Shown here in pieces: positions 41,849 through 51,033 of a DNA stretch of 64,000 nt. The stretch's first letter is position 1. Each line of letters opens with the position of its first letter. The translations under genes and the position numbers were made by a program. Below the pieces are notes generated by a model. The model did not search any database. It was not told the origin of the DNA and worked only from the letters and a program-made list of their open reading frames with translations. Source of the DNA: CAWELS01 sp964468205 (GTDB lineage Bacteria; Acidobacteriota; Terriglobia; Bryobacterales; Bryobacteraceae); NCBI GenBank assembly GCA_964468205.1, contig CAYXVG010000024.1:29951-93950 (forward strand), written 5' to 3'.

Positions 41849-43988
41849 GCGCGGGATCGTCATTTCGATTCTGCTTGCCGTGGCTTGCGGACTGAGTGCG
41901 CAGTCGCTCGGTTCTCTCGTCGAGGCTCACCGCACCAAACCAACCGGCCGTACAGCGGCCGCTCTGTATAGCTTCGCCAAGGCCCGCGCGGCTGACCCGG
42001 AGGGCGCCCTGGCGCTGCTAGTGCTGGGTGCGGAAGCGGGCAAGGATGAAACTCCCTCTTCCGAGTCGACTGCGTGGCTCGAAACCGCGAAAGCCCGGTT
42101 GCCGGACCTGGCTGATTTTGCCGCGTATCACCTGGCCGTTGTATATTCGAAAACCGAACGTCATGCCGAGGCGATCGGCGAACTCGAGTTTGTCCTCAAT
42201 TTCCAGCCGCCGTCGCCTTGGCGCGCCCAGGCGGTGTTGTTGGCCGCGCGAGTCTACCTGGATAGCAAGGACGCGGCGCCTGCGGTCGGCTTGCTCCGCG
42301 AGCACATGGCGAATCTTCCTCAACCCGAGGGGCTCGGCCTGCTGGCCCGGTGTCAAGAGTCCAGCGGTCAGCTCGGCGCCGCGGCCGATTCCTGGCAGCG
42401 GGTTTATCACCGCTATCCGATGACCGCGGAGTCCCGCGATGCTCTCGCCGCAATGGCCCGGTTGCGGCGCCGCTTGGGCCGCGACTACCCCCCAGTTACA
42501 TCGCAGTTGATGTTGGAGCGGGTGGAAACTCTCATCAGACGGAACGAGCATCTCACCGCGCGGCGGGAATTGCAGGAAATGACCCTATCCCTTGGCGGCC
42601 GCGACCGTGATCTTGCCCGCGTGTGGCTCGGAAAGGCCCGCCACATTCGCAGGCATGACGATGTAGCATTCCGCTGGCTGCAGCCGCTGCGGGTCGTGGA
42701 TCCCGAGGTGGACGCGGAACGATTGTACTGGCTTCTCGAGAGCGCCCGGCGGCTCAACCGGCGGAGCGAGATAGAACGGATCATAGAAGTCTTTGCCGAG
42801 AGGTATCCCACATCGGAATGGCGTCTGAAGGCGCTAGTTTCGGCCGGCAATATGTATCTCCTGACCAATAATCAGGAGCGCTATGTTCCGTTATATCGTG
42901 CTTGTGCCGAGTCGTTTCCCGTTCACGAACGTGCTCCCTATTGCGACTGGAAAGTAGCCTGGAGTGCGTACATCAATCGCCGGCCGGAGTCTGGCGAGAT
43001 GCTACGCAAGCATATCGAGGATTTCCCGGCCTCCCCGCAGGCTCCCGCCGCCCTCTACTTCCTTGGCCGTCTCGCCGAGGGGGAAGGCGACCGGGCCGCC
43101 GCCGCGGCCTGGTACCGTGAGGTGGATCACGAATATCCGAACTATTACTATGCCTACCGTGCCCGGGAACGCCTGGCCACTGCAAATCTCGATGGTGACG
43201 GCTGCCCTGATGTTCACCGGTTCCTTGAAGGGGTCAACTTCCCCCAGCGGCGGCACGCGAAGAATTTCGAACCGACGCCCATTACTTCCCAGCGCCTCGC
43301 ACGGGCCCAAGCACTACTTTCCGCTGGGATCCTTCCCTGGGGTGAGATGGAACTGCGTTACGGTGCGCGCACCGGGGCGCAAGGGCCGATTCTCGCGGTT
43401 GTCCTTTCCGAGGCTTCAGCCAAGGTAGGGGATTACGGCAAGAGTATTCGCTACATCAAAGGACTGGCTCCGGGCTATCTATCGATGCCGCTGGAAGCGG
43501 CGCCGGATTCCTTCTGGAAACTTGCATTTCCCCTCGCCTATCGCGACGTGCTCGCGAAGTATTCCGCGCAGCGGAAACTCGATCTCTACTTTCTGGCGGC
43601 GCTCATCCGGCAGGAGTCGGAGTTTGATCACCGTGCGGTTTCCCGGGCCAGGGCATACGGGCTGACGCAGGTTCTCCCCGCCACCGGTCGTCAATTGGCG
43701 CGCACCCTCCGAGTCAGAAACTTCAGCACCCGTGTGCTTTATGACCCCGAGGTCAATGTGAACATGGGGACCTACTACCTGCGGCACATGATTGACGGGC
43801 TGGACGGGCACACCGAAGCGGCTCTGGCTGCCTATAACGCCGGCCGGTCCCGAGCGCTTATCTGGTTGACCTGGGGAGAGTTTCGCGAGCCGTCCGAGTT
43901 TATCGAAACCATACCGTTTACGGAAACCCGCAACTACGTACAAACAGTTCTGCGAAACGCCGACATCTACCGCCAGTTGTACCAGTAG
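41802..43988 (+). CDS. Soluble lytic murein transglycosylase (SLT) with helical repeats
   Basis: A 728-residue periplasmic enzyme that cleaves peptidoglycan between MurNAc and GlcNAc. A signal peptide (about 14-32) is followed by a long ring of TPR-like helical hairpins (about 40-560) and the SLT domain: catalytic Glu605 in RQESEFDHRAVS, GLTQVLPATG, NMGTYYLRHM and ALAAYNAG. This is the architecture of Slt70. It starts within the end of the preceding gene, so translation is probably coupled. Confidence 0.92.
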   Translation: MMNHYWARTIRGRLFKRGIVISILLAVACGLSAQSLGSLVEAHRTKPTGRTAAALYSFAKARAADPEGALALLVLGAEAGKDETPSSESTAWLETAKARLPDLADFAAYHLAVVYSKTERHAEAIGELEFVLNFQPPSPWRAQAVLLAARVYLDSKDAAPAVGLLREHMANLPQPEGLGLLARCQESSGQLGAAADSWQRVYHRYPMTAESRDALAAMARLRRRLGRDYPPVTSQLMLERVETLIRRNEHLTARRELQEMTLSLGGRDRDLARVWLGKARHIRRHDDVAFRWLQPLRVVDPEVDAERLYWLLESARRLNRRSEIERIIEVFAERYPTSEWRLKALVSAGNMYLLTNNQERYVPLYRACAESFPVHERAPYCDWKVAWSAYINRRPESGEMLRKHIEDFPASPQAPAALYFLGRLAEGEGDRAAAAAWYREVDHEYPNYYYAYRARERLATANLDGDGCPDVHRFLEGVNFPQRRHAKNFEPTPITSQRLARAQALLSAGILPWGEMELRYGARTGAQGPILAVVLSEASAKVGDYGKSIRYIKGLAPGYLSMPLEAAPDSFWKLAFPLAYRDVLAKYSAQRKLDLYFLAALIRQESEFDHRAVSRARAYGLTQVLPATGRQLARTLRVRNFSTRVLYDPEVNVNMGTYYLRHMIDGLDGHTEAALAAYNAGRSRALIWLTWGEFREPSEFIETIPFTETRNYVQTVLRNADIYRQLYQ

Positions 43989-44021
43989 GGAATCGCCAAA
44001 GCAGCCGCATTTGCCCGGACG

Positions 44022-44870
44022 CTACGTCACCAGCTTCTCAAACAGGACCCGCTGCTCCTGGAGCGCCGCCACCTTGTCGCTCGGCTCTGTTCTTGCCTCG
44101 AGCAGTATCCAACCCTTGTAGTTCATGGCGAGAAAGAGCTGGAAGAGCCGCGAATACGGATAGTCTCCAACATTCAGCTCGCGCACATGGACCGTGTCGC
44201 CGAAACGGTTTTTGACGAGATTGAAATTGTGTTCCAGGCCGTCGCCCTCGAGGTCGACATCATTCGAGTTCCAGCAGACCGTTACATTCGGATGATCGGC
44301 GACATCCATGATTGCTTTCATGACCGGAAGCCCGCTGGTACCGCGGCCGTGGACCTCCACGCGAATCTGCTGCCCCATCCCGGCGCCATATTTCCCCACG
44401 ACGTTCAAGGACTTGCCGATCTGCTCAATGGTCTTCTCGCGTGGGACGCCCTGTGGAAAACCGTTCGGCTTTACCTTCACCCCTGACCCGCCGCAATCGG
44501 CCATCAGATCGATGTACTTCTTTGTCAGCTCGATGTTGGCTTTCACCTTGGCGGGGTCGGCATCGTGGTACTCGCAGTTGGAGCCGTAGCCAACCAGTTC
44601 GACGGGACTGCCGGCAAAGCGTTTCTTCACTTCGGCCCGCTGCGCTTTGCTGAGATCGGGTTCCACCCCGTGGGAGTGCTCGGTACGGACCTCCACACCG
44701 AGCACGCCGGACTTTTCGCAGGCGTCCAGCAGCACGGGCAACGTCATGTCCTTGCCCCATTGATAGGTAACCAGCCCGAAACGCATCCTCGAGGCCCCGG
44801 AAAATGCGTTCGCGGTTCCCAGGCCGGCTAGTGCCGCAACGATCCATTCACGCCGATTCAGTTCATACAT
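44022..44870 (-). CDS. Xylose-isomerase-like TIM barrel protein (sugar phosphate isomerase/epimerase)
   Basis: A 282-residue protein starting MYELNRREW, with a twin-arginine-like N-terminus (NRREWIVAALAG), so probably exported folded. The AP-endonuclease-2-type barrel has GVEVRTEHSHGVE, the metal-binding segment VEVHGRGTS, VCWNSNDVDLEG and a final ILLEARTE. The start at 44870 is preferred because the longer frame adds a leader with no signal. Substrate unknown; such proteins accompany sugar oxidation pathways in this type of genome. Confidence 0.75.
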   Translation of the reverse strand: MYELNRREWIVAALAGLGTANAFSGASRMRFGLVTYQWGKDMTLPVLLDACEKSGVLGVEVRTEHSHGVEPDLSKAQRAEVKKRFAGSPVELVGYGSNCEYHDADPAKVKANIELTKKYIDLMADCGGSGVKVKPNGFPQGVPREKTIEQIGKSLNVVGKYGAGMGQQIRVEVHGRGTSGLPVMKAIMDVADHPNVTVCWNSNDVDLEGDGLEHNFNLVKNRFGDTVHVRELNVGDYPYSRLFQLFLAMNYKGWILLEARTEPSDKVAALQEQRVLFEKLVT

Positions 44871-44925
44871 TGCAATCCATCTCCCGATTGCTATCTTATT
44901 CCAGTGCCCGGGTTTGCCGCGCGGC

Positions 44926-44966
44926 AGCAAAGAAAAGCGGGAGCCGCGAGTCAGGCGGCTCCCGCT
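44926..44966 (-). terminator. Intrinsic terminator of the DUF4097 gene
   Basis: AGCGGGAGCCGC (44936-44947) pairs without mismatch with GCGGCTCCCGCT (44955-44966) around a 7-nt loop. On the minus strand it is followed by TTTTCTTTG. It lies 29 bp after the stop of the gene at 44995. Confidence 0.9.
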
Positions 44967-44994
44967 GCGAGCAGGAGGATTGATGCGTTAGAGA

Positions 44995-45726
44995 CTACTG
45001 CCCGGCCTGGCGAACTTCGATCTTCCCGTTGACGGTCCGCATGGCGAGTATCGGTCCGCCCACTCCAAGGCGGCCCGACATCGAGCGCTTGCCCCAAACC
45101 CCTTTCACTGTGACCGGCAGATCCGTCTTAATGTTGCCGTTGACAGTGGTTGCCTGAAGATCGGCGTTAGCACTTGCGGGAACTTCCACGGTGATGCGGC
45201 CGTTCACGGTTTCGAGTTCGAGAGGATGATCCAGTTTGTTGTCAATGGTGGCCATGATGGAACCGTTGACAGTCTTTGCTTGGAGGCGCCGTGAGTTGGC
45301 GACCCGGACGGCTCCGTTGACGGTTCGCGCGTCAACCTCGCTGTCCAGCGCGGCCGTTTCAATGTCACCGTTCACCGTCTGCCCGGCAAAGCGTACTCCT
45401 GCTGGCACACGGACTTCGAACGAGACCGCAGCTTGGGTGTTCCCGGTCAGCGATTTGGGATAGATTGCCTCAATGGTGACTCCGCCGTCGTGCTCTTTTG
45501 CTTCGATCTTCACCTTTTCGGCGTCGCGGCCCGATTTCACGGCGGTGACTTCCACTTGGCCCCCCACCGCGCTGCTGGCCCGGATATTCCCGTTAACTCC
45601 TTCGACTCTGACCGTCTTGCCCGGGGCGATTTGGCCGCTCCATTGAAAATCGGCGCTAGCCGCGGCCGGGGCGAGCACGAGAAGGGAAATTGTCAAGATG
45701 ATGAGGAACTGCGAAACGCGTTGCAT
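44995..45726 (-). CDS. Exported DUF4097-family beta-solenoid protein
   Basis: A 243-residue protein with a signal peptide (about 1-26). The mature part repeats a VNG turn at regular spacing: GVNGNIRAS, TVNGDIETA, TVNGAVRVA, TVNGSIMAT, TVNGRITVE, TVNGNIKTD, TVNGKIEVR. This is the DUF4097/GIN-domain pattern, folding as a beta-solenoid. Family members are often called putative adhesins or auto-transporter-like proteins and sit near anti-sigma or stress genes. It stands with its own terminator downstream. Function unknown. Confidence 0.8.
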   Translation of the reverse strand: MQRVSQFLIILTISLLVLAPAAASADFQWSGQIAPGKTVRVEGVNGNIRASSAVGGQVEVTAVKSGRDAEKVKIEAKEHDGGVTIEAIYPKSLTGNTQAAVSFEVRVPAGVRFAGQTVNGDIETAALDSEVDARTVNGAVRVANSRRLQAKTVNGSIMATIDNKLDHPLELETVNGRITVEVPASANADLQATTVNGNIKTDLPVTVKGVWGKRSMSGRLGVGGPILAMRTVNGKIEVRQAGQ

Positions 45727-45789
45727 TGAATCTCCTTTTGAAGGGTTTTAGACGCGGAGTATCGGGATTCGTCTCGTCCGCACCGCAGT

Positions 45790-45987
45790 CTACCGGCTCC
45801 CTTTTATCCGGTCGAATAGCATTCCCAGGCCGGCGAGGACCAACAGCAGCGGCCACCACCGTCCGATTTCGATCGAGAATCCAAAGTTGTGGACAAGGAA
45901 CAGACCGCCAATCCCGATCAGAATGAGCGGGCTTGTTGCGCCCTTGACCCAATGCGTACGACCGGCTCCGAAGTGAGGATGTGGCAT
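45790..45987 (-). CDS. Small membrane protein, LiaF/DUF5668-like
   Basis: A 65-residue protein with two hydrophobic helices (PLILIGIGGLFLVHNFG and WWPLLLVLAGLGMLF) separated by a short turn, as in the transmembrane part of LiaF-like proteins. GGAGG at 45996-46000 lies 8 nt before ATG 45987, deciding the start over 46002 and 46026. It precedes the DUF4097 gene on the same strand with 63 bp between, so the two probably form one unit. Confidence 0.72.
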   Translation of the reverse strand: MPHPHFGAGRTHWVKGATSPLILIGIGGLFLVHNFGFSIEIGRWWPLLLVLAGLGMLFDRIKGSR

Positions 45988-46204
45988 AAATCTCGCCTCC
46001 ATATGCGCTGGGTGTTCTCGTATCATCGCTCGTGTCTTCTTAAGCGGCCGCTCTCATTTCTAGTAACGAAACCAGCGACTGGTAAGTTCGCGTTAAATGA
46101 GGGAAATTGATATGCTGCGCGTATGGCGGAGCGGCCGTCGGCCACGTCTGTGTATCCAGTTCGAACCGGCCGGAGAGGACCGGTTTCGGCGGAGAGGAGA
46201 TCGG

Positions 46205-47653
46205 ATGACGTACCTGGAATCATGCAAAAGGGCGGGGGACGCCGCGCTGCGAATCCTAAGCTGTCTGTGGGTGGCGCTATTGGGCGCTTCTTTGGCCGTG
46301 GTGGCCGCTCCGCGGCCGAACATCGTGATTATGCTGTCGGATGACATGGGATGGCAGCAGGTCGGCTTCAACGGCGGTTTGGACGGCGTGCCAACGCCAA
46401 GTATCGACTCTCTGGCCCGGGACGGGGTCCGGCTGACGCAGTTCTATGTGCATGCTGTCTGCACTCCGACGCGGGGCGCTCTTCTGACCGGCCGCTATGC
46501 CTGGAAAAACGGGACCGTCGTCCGTCCCACAGCGACATCCAAGCATGGAATGCTGCGCGACGAGCGAACGCTCGCCGAGGCGCTCCGTGACAGCGGCTAC
46601 GCGACATGGATGGTGGGCAAATGGCACCTTGGAGAGTGGCATCATCATCATTTGCCTCTCCAGCGTGGATTCGAGCACCATTATGGGCACTACAGCGCGC
46701 TCATCGATTCGTTCACCCACACTCGGGGCGGGGTGCTCGACTGGCACCGCAACGGCGAGCCGGTGATCGAGGAAGGTTATTCCACGTTTCTCCTGGCTGC
46801 CGAGGCGGTGAAACTGATCGAGAACCATGACGGAACAAAGCCATTTTTCCTCTACCTGCCCTTCAACGCCGTGCACGGACCGCATCAGGCGCCCGAAGAG
46901 TACCTCCGGAAATATGCTCATCTGGGGCGGGTAGGCGCGCAGCGGGCGCAGATGGAGTGTATGGACATTGCCGTCGGACAGGTGATCGAGGCGCTAGACG
47001 AGAAAGGGATCCGCGAGGACACGCTGGTGATCTTCACCAATGACAACGGCGGCACGCGGCTTACCAGCAATGGTCCTTACCGCGGCTTCAAATCCCACTA
47101 TCACGAAGGCGGCGTCCGGGTACCGTTCGTGGCGCGTTGGCCGGATCAGCTACGGGCCGGCTCTTCCTCGGACGAGATGGTCCACGTAGTCGACCTGCTC
47201 CCGACCCTGTGCCGGCTGGCAGGGGCTTCGCCGGCCGGCGAATTGCCGCTCGATGGCGTCGACGTCTGGGAAGTGGTCGCGGACGGGGCGCGGTCTCCCC
47301 GATACGAGATTGTCCACTCGCCTCAGGTCATTCGCTCCGGAGACTGGAAGCTGATCGAGGAGGGAGCGTCCTACTACACTTGGCCCGAACAGCCGCTGCA
47401 GCTTTACAACGTTCGGGAAGACCCGGGCGAGAGGACAAATCTCGCCGGCAACAGACGCGAGGTTGTCGAAAAGCTGCGGTCCCGCCTGGCGCGGCGCCGG
47501 AAAGACGTCAGAGAAGGCGAACCAGAGGAGAGGATTCCCGGCTTCCCCGTGGCCGTCTACGGCGAACGGGAGGAAGCTCGTTTCGGGGATCAGGTGAGGG
47601 CCGAGCTAAAGGAGAAGGGGATTGTTGAGCGGGACGTGACACTGAAGCGCTAA
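46205..47653 (+). CDS. Secreted sulfatase (type I, FGly)
   Basis: A 482-residue sulfuric ester hydrolase with a signal peptide. The formylglycine motif CTPTRGALLTGRY starts at Cys86, the metal site begins MLSDDMGWQ at about 40, and KWHLGEWH and FTNDNGG complete the active site. The Cys type needs a formylglycine-generating enzyme or anSME not seen here. GGAGAGGAG precedes ATG 46205, fixing the start. It stands alone, facing the PEP-synthase-like gene. Probably removes sulfate from an external polysaccharide. Confidence 0.92.
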   Translation: MTYLESCKRAGDAALRILSCLWVALLGASLAVVAAPRPNIVIMLSDDMGWQQVGFNGGLDGVPTPSIDSLARDGVRLTQFYVHAVCTPTRGALLTGRYAWKNGTVVRPTATSKHGMLRDERTLAEALRDSGYATWMVGKWHLGEWHHHHLPLQRGFEHHYGHYSALIDSFTHTRGGVLDWHRNGEPVIEEGYSTFLLAAEAVKLIENHDGTKPFFLYLPFNAVHGPHQAPEEYLRKYAHLGRVGAQRAQMECMDIAVGQVIEALDEKGIREDTLVIFTNDNGGTRLTSNGPYRGFKSHYHEGGVRVPFVARWPDQLRAGSSSDEMVHVVDLLPTLCRLAGASPAGELPLDGVDVWEVVADGARSPRYEIVHSPQVIRSGDWKLIEEGASYYTWPEQPLQLYNVREDPGERTNLAGNRREVVEKLRSRLARRRKDVREGEPEERIPGFPVAVYGEREEARFGDQVRAELKEKGIVERDVTLKR

Positions 47654-47685
47654 AGCCGGGGCCGCGGCCGCCTGCGCCGCTGCCG

Positions 47686-50250
47686 CTACTCAGCGTCCTC
47701 CAAGGTGAAGCCGTAGTTTCCGGCGATAAACTGCCGCACAAACCACTTCATGGTTTCAGGATTCGACAGGTACATATCGAGCTGGCAGGCGCAGGCGATT
47801 AGACGTCCAAGTATGTCCAGCGAATAGTCCACCTCCTCGGCCGGCGCATTCCGCAGCCAGGCGTTCACCAGGTCTCCCCGGCGGTGGACGACGAATCCGT
47901 AGTGGCTCAGACAGTTGTCGATGAAACACGCTCGCAGGCTGCGGCGGTACCGCGTGGCGCCGCCTCCGGCAAAGCGGAAGGAGACGTAGTTGCGTAGCGG
48001 ATCGTCAGACACGCAGGCGTCGACCAGGCTGAAGTGGTACGCTAGCCGGGTGTTCATGTTCATGTACTCGTCCGCAACCAGCAGGTAGCTCTTCATGCCG
48101 AGAGAGCGCATGTCATAATTGCCGGGCGTGAACGACTGCGCCACAACGGAAACGAGATCACTCATGCTCGCCGGGAGGTCGCGCCGCCAGCTCACCCCGG
48201 GATGAGTGACTCCTTTCCAGAGACTCCGGAATGGAGCCGAGGCGATCTGATCCGGCCGTACCGTGCGGGCTTCGGGATCGATCTCATGAAGGCCCCCACC
48301 TAGATCGAGGACGAACAGATTCAGCGGTACGTCGCATTCGATCTCCCGGGTGATCTGACCAGCTCGCTCCATTTCATAGTCGTTGGCGCTGAACATTGCC
48401 TCCACTGATTTCTCGTGGCAATAGCGCAGCACATCGTGTGTGGACTTACAAGCTGACGGGCGGAAGCTGCTCGCCGCCGGATCGATCAGATGGAGCGCAA
48501 GTATGTTCCGGCTAATTGGGTCCCCGGCTGTTTCGAAATTCTGGTCGGACTCCCGCATCTCGATCTCGCGGCCCTCCCAGAGCGCTCCAGGGTAAACCTT
48601 TCGTTGCACGGCGTCCAGGCTGATATCCTCACCGTTGGGCGCCTTTTCGAGGATGCCCTTCATCATGAATACTGCGGGAATCTTAAACTCCCGCAGCAGC
48701 GCAGCAGCGTGACCGGCCACGTTTCCCCATTCAGCCACCAGTCCGGAGATGCGCGGAAAAACTTGCACGATTTCGGGCGATGTCTGATGCAGGAGCAGAA
48801 TCGCGCCCTCGGGCGTGTTCAACAGGCTCTGGGGATCGGAGACGGCGTATGCCTTGCCGGAGACGCGTCCCGGGAAGACTGTAAGACCGCCCTCCGCGAT
48901 CGGCTCTTCGTGGGGCTTCGCTTTCGGGCGGCTCCGGCCGGACTGGACCAGGGCCAGGGGCCTGGACTGCAGAATCCAGATTTCGTCATTCTCGTCCACT
49001 GCCCATTCGATATCCTGCGGGGCCCGGAAGTGCTTTTCCAGTTGCAAACCGTAATCAGCCAGGCGGGCCAGTTGATCCGCAGACAAGCTCGGTGCGTCGG
49101 ATTCGTCGCCGGCCACCGCCACGCGGTCGATTCCGCCCCCCGCCCGGCCGGCAACCTTGCTGTCTTTGTGCGCGAGCTGCTGCCGGACAATCCGGTGAGT
49201 TCCCTTCCGGGAGACGACGAACAGGTCGCCGGGAGTCTGGCCACCGGCGATATCGATACCCAGGCCGCGCGTTGAAGTGACCCACATCTCCTTGCTTTTC
49301 GGGCTGCTTGGATCGCGGGTGTAGAGAATTCCAGCCGCTACGGCGGGCACCATCGAGAGCACCAGCACCGCCAAGGGCGCATCAACTTCGAATAGTCCGG
49401 AAGTGAGCCGGTAGGAGAGAGCGCGCTCGCTGAACCGGGCCGCGATCACCCCCCGGTACGCGCTCACAAGTTGATCCGCGGTCACATTGAGCAAAGTGAG
49501 AAACTGACCGGCATAAGACTTCTCCCCCCCCTCGCCAACGGCGCTGGAACGAACCGCGAAGCCACCGGAACGCGCCAGCTTGCGAATAGCCCGGGGGCGC
49601 TCCATTAGAGCTACCTCCACACTTCTTGGCAGCGGCGATTCGAGCACCAAGTCGCGAAGCTCCCCAGAGGCGCTTTGAAGCGTCTCAAGTTTGTCGAGAT
49701 CGACTGTCCGGATGGCGTCACGGATCTTCCGCCAGTGGGGAATGCCGCAGAACTGCCGGTACGCCTCAGTAGTGAGCACGAAGCCGTCGGGCACGGGCAG
49801 GCGGACTCGATTCTTGATCTCTCCCAGGTACGCCGCCTTGCCCCCCACTTCCGGGACGTGTTCGATGGTGATTTCCGAAAGAGATGCGGCGAGGCGCGGG
49901 GAGCTGAGCTCCTGCAGCGCTGCGATGTGACGCTCGACTTCGAAGCGCTGGTCCTCGAGAGCCTGCATGAGCTGGGGATTTGGCATGCCGCTGAGCTTCT
50001 CCAGGGTTGACACAATGCGCTTGGCGTGATCGAACACCTCGGTAACCCGGTCCTGTAACACATCGCGCCGCGGAGGAATGAACTGGAGATCTTCCTGGAG
50101 CGCGGCAATGAGTTCCAGGCAATCCGTGTTGAGATTCAGAATCTCTTGAAACAGCCCGTACTTTTCCCTGATTCGCGCCGCGACAATGCGGGCCTCTTCG
50201 GGAGAAACCTTCCGCGTCCTGTCACGCCGGAACCAGTCGAATATTGGCAT
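47686..50250 (-). CDS. PEP-synthase-like protein with a replaced C-terminal domain
   Basis: An 854-residue protein. After an ~110-residue helical N-terminus, residues about 115-430 are an ATP-grasp domain like that of PEP synthase (GGKAAYLGEI, FAVRSSAVGEGG, DIEWAVDENDEIWILQSRPL). A swivelling domain follows at about 450-560 with the likely phospho-histidine in GNVAGHAAALLREF, where the usual TCH or SSH reads AGH. The C-terminal ~280 residues do not show the PEP/pyruvate TIM barrel motifs and are unlike it. It is the last gene of a leftward operon, 15 nt after the TIGR02186-like gene. A dikinase acting on an unknown acceptor is inferred. Confidence 0.72.
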   Translation of the reverse strand: MPIFDWFRRDRTRKVSPEEARIVAARIREKYGLFQEILNLNTDCLELIAALQEDLQFIPPRRDVLQDRVTEVFDHAKRIVSTLEKLSGMPNPQLMQALEDQRFEVERHIAALQELSSPRLAASLSEITIEHVPEVGGKAAYLGEIKNRVRLPVPDGFVLTTEAYRQFCGIPHWRKIRDAIRTVDLDKLETLQSASGELRDLVLESPLPRSVEVALMERPRAIRKLARSGGFAVRSSAVGEGGEKSYAGQFLTLLNVTADQLVSAYRGVIAARFSERALSYRLTSGLFEVDAPLAVLVLSMVPAVAAGILYTRDPSSPKSKEMWVTSTRGLGIDIAGGQTPGDLFVVSRKGTHRIVRQQLAHKDSKVAGRAGGGIDRVAVAGDESDAPSLSADQLARLADYGLQLEKHFRAPQDIEWAVDENDEIWILQSRPLALVQSGRSRPKAKPHEEPIAEGGLTVFPGRVSGKAYAVSDPQSLLNTPEGAILLLHQTSPEIVQVFPRISGLVAEWGNVAGHAAALLREFKIPAVFMMKGILEKAPNGEDISLDAVQRKVYPGALWEGREIEMRESDQNFETAGDPISRNILALHLIDPAASSFRPSACKSTHDVLRYCHEKSVEAMFSANDYEMERAGQITREIECDVPLNLFVLDLGGGLHEIDPEARTVRPDQIASAPFRSLWKGVTHPGVSWRRDLPASMSDLVSVVAQSFTPGNYDMRSLGMKSYLLVADEYMNMNTRLAYHFSLVDACVSDDPLRNYVSFRFAGGGATRYRRSLRACFIDNCLSHYGFVVHRRGDLVNAWLRNAPAEEVDYSLDILGRLIACACQLDMYLSNPETMKWFVRQFIAGNYGFTLEDAE

Positions 50251-50265
50251 TTGCCCCCCGGTGGG

Positions 50266-51033
50266 CTAGTGGCCCCCCCTGGGTTTCCCGCCGAAGGTCT
50301 TCGATACCACAAAGTCAATGCCGAAGCCCGCGCACATCGCGATGATCACCGCCAGCAGACCATATTGCCGCGCGTGATTCATGGCGAAATCGTAAACTTG
50401 AGCGGGCAAGCCGACCTTCTTGACAATGAGTGTCGCTTTGCTGGTGTTGGTCACCGCTCCGTCGCGGCACTCGTAGGCAGCTACCTCATACTCCGCGGGC
50501 TGGGCGGTGCGCGGCCATTGGATCTCCATGGCGAACTCGTTCTCTCCGGCCCCGACGGCAAGGGGCGCGGTGTCGTCGTGCACCTGGTAGATATCGCTGT
50601 TCACCTTCAGAGAGAGATAGTTTTCGGCCATCAGTTCTTCATCGATCGGATCGCCGCCGGCATCGAGATGCATGACGTGCCTGATGGCGCGCGGATCGAG
50701 TTGATACCGCTCCACCGCCTCGTCCGGCAGGATGGAGCGGACCGGTTCAGGGCTATAGCTCAAAAACAAGGATGGCACTCCGGAGACATGGACTTTGCCC
50801 GAACTGATCCAAATCGGCCCGGCCCGAACCTTTTTGTTGAAGGTCTCCTCCTTGTCAGGTCCTCTGACTACCAGAACCACTTGCGATTCCGCGCTGGCGC
50901 GGCCTTCCACTCTTATGACAGCGCCGTCATAAAGAGTGCGTATCTCGATGTTGTCCGGGAATAGCGTGAGTGCCGATTCTTGCGAGTAGGCGCCCGCGCA
51001 AAGCATTGCGGCAAAAATCAAGGGAGTTCTCAC
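50266..51033 (-). CDS. TIGR02186-like exported membrane protein
   Basis: A 255-residue protein with a signal peptide (cleaved near AYS), an external beta-rich domain (VVLVVRGPDKEETFNKKVRAGPIWIS in part, and VPSLFLSYSPEP) and a C-terminal membrane helix (about 222-242). These segments match the TIGR02186 family, whose genes usually sit beside TSUP exporters. Its start overlaps the stop of the TSUP gene (ATGA), so the two are coupled and may form one complex. Function unproven. Confidence 0.72.
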   Translation of the reverse strand: MRTPLIFAAMLCAGAYSQESALTLFPDNIEIRTLYDGAVIRVEGRASAESQVVLVVRGPDKEETFNKKVRAGPIWISSGKVHVSGVPSLFLSYSPEPVRSILPDEAVERYQLDPRAIRHVMHLDAGGDPIDEELMAENYLSLKVNSDIYQVHDDTAPLAVGAGENEFAMEIQWPRTAQPAEYEVAAYECRDGAVTNTSKATLIVKKVGLPAQVYDFAMNHARQYGLLAVIIAMCAGFGIDFVVSKTFGGKPRGGH

